Shown one piece after another: positions 63,980 to 64,000 of a stretch of 64,000 nt of DNA. The notes under the pieces were generated by a model. That model saw only the letters and a list, made by a program, of their open reading frames with translations. It was not told where the DNA came from and did not search any database. Each line of letters starts with the position of its first letter. The stretch's first letter is position 1. Source of the stretch: Flagellimonas eckloniae (GTDB lineage: Bacteria > Bacteroidota > Bacteroidia > Flavobacteriales > Flavobacteriaceae); NCBI RefSeq assembly GCF_001413955.1, contig NZ_LCTZ01000002.1, positions 2,838,501 through 2,902,500 on the forward strand, in the 5' to 3' direction. The position numbers were made by a program, and so were the translations under genes.

Positions 63980-64000
63980 CACTACCGAAGTCCCTTTCTA

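Overview
The window is chromosomal DNA from a marine-type Bacteroidota, almost certainly family Flavobacteriaceae. The evidence is: SprE/PorW-type gliding/T9SS lipoprotein, typical flavobacterial DUF families (DUF4292, DUF5687, DUF6168, DUF6341, DUF6427), an ATP synthase operon without atpD and atpC, promoters of the Bacteroidota form TTG-N17-20-TAnnTTTG, many TTG starts, weak Shine-Dalgarno signals and an AT-rich composition. No tRNA, rRNA, CRISPR array, integrase or transposase was seen.

Layout. 1-5.9 kb: ricT (cut by the window edge), trhO, a candidate structured RNA, recA, a small lipoprotein, and an ECF sigma factor with a membrane-anchored partner. 6-24 kb: mostly housekeeping genes, namely an orphan LytS-type kinase, plsC, trpS, a macroglobulin/TonB-plug protein, dprA, a SPOR protein, a thioesterase, an aldo/keto reductase, EnvC-like, DUF4292 and TPR genes, a sugar nucleotidyltransferase, dut, a flippase and a lipoprotein sulfatase. 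24-33 kb: one long leftward block, sprE - bactofilin - atpZ - DUF6168 - atpB-E-F-H-A-G. 33-39.6 kb: an AraC/DJ-1 regulator, small conserved genes, an ABC exporter pair, a flavodoxin-reductase-type oxidoreductase and a patatin.

39.8-49.2 kb is the first accessory region. It is an arsenosugar-type gene set (DUF2064 glycosyltransferase, AhpD-like protein, radical SAM ArsS, methyltransferase ArsM) followed by a large TonB-dependent receptor. An 18-bp palindrome upstream of the set recurs, inverted and with one mismatch, upstream of a TetR gene at 48.6 kb, which suggests one regulon. Between receptor and TetR sits an AT-rich two-gene cassette (aldo/keto reductase and Crp/Fnr regulator). It is flanked by two inversely oriented elements that share both end motifs, and it has its own CRP-like site.

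49.2-64 kb: GT9, DUF4254, DUF6427 and DUF6341, then a 1177-bp purD fragment, a leftward polysaccharide cluster (Wzx, Wzy, sulfotransferase, pyruvyl transferase, GT4, deacetylase, WecB-type GT, GDP-mannose 3,5-epimerase-like, cupin), and a second, complete purD. The 1177-bp stretch is shared by both purD copies in direct orientation, with no difference where I compared it. This is the structure expected from single-crossover integration of a circle carrying a 5'-truncated purD, or from an assembly duplication. With the sulfatase, the sulfotransferase points to sulfated glycans. The best leads are the purD-flanked island, the TetR/arsenosugar regulon, the cassette, and the RNA upstream of recA.
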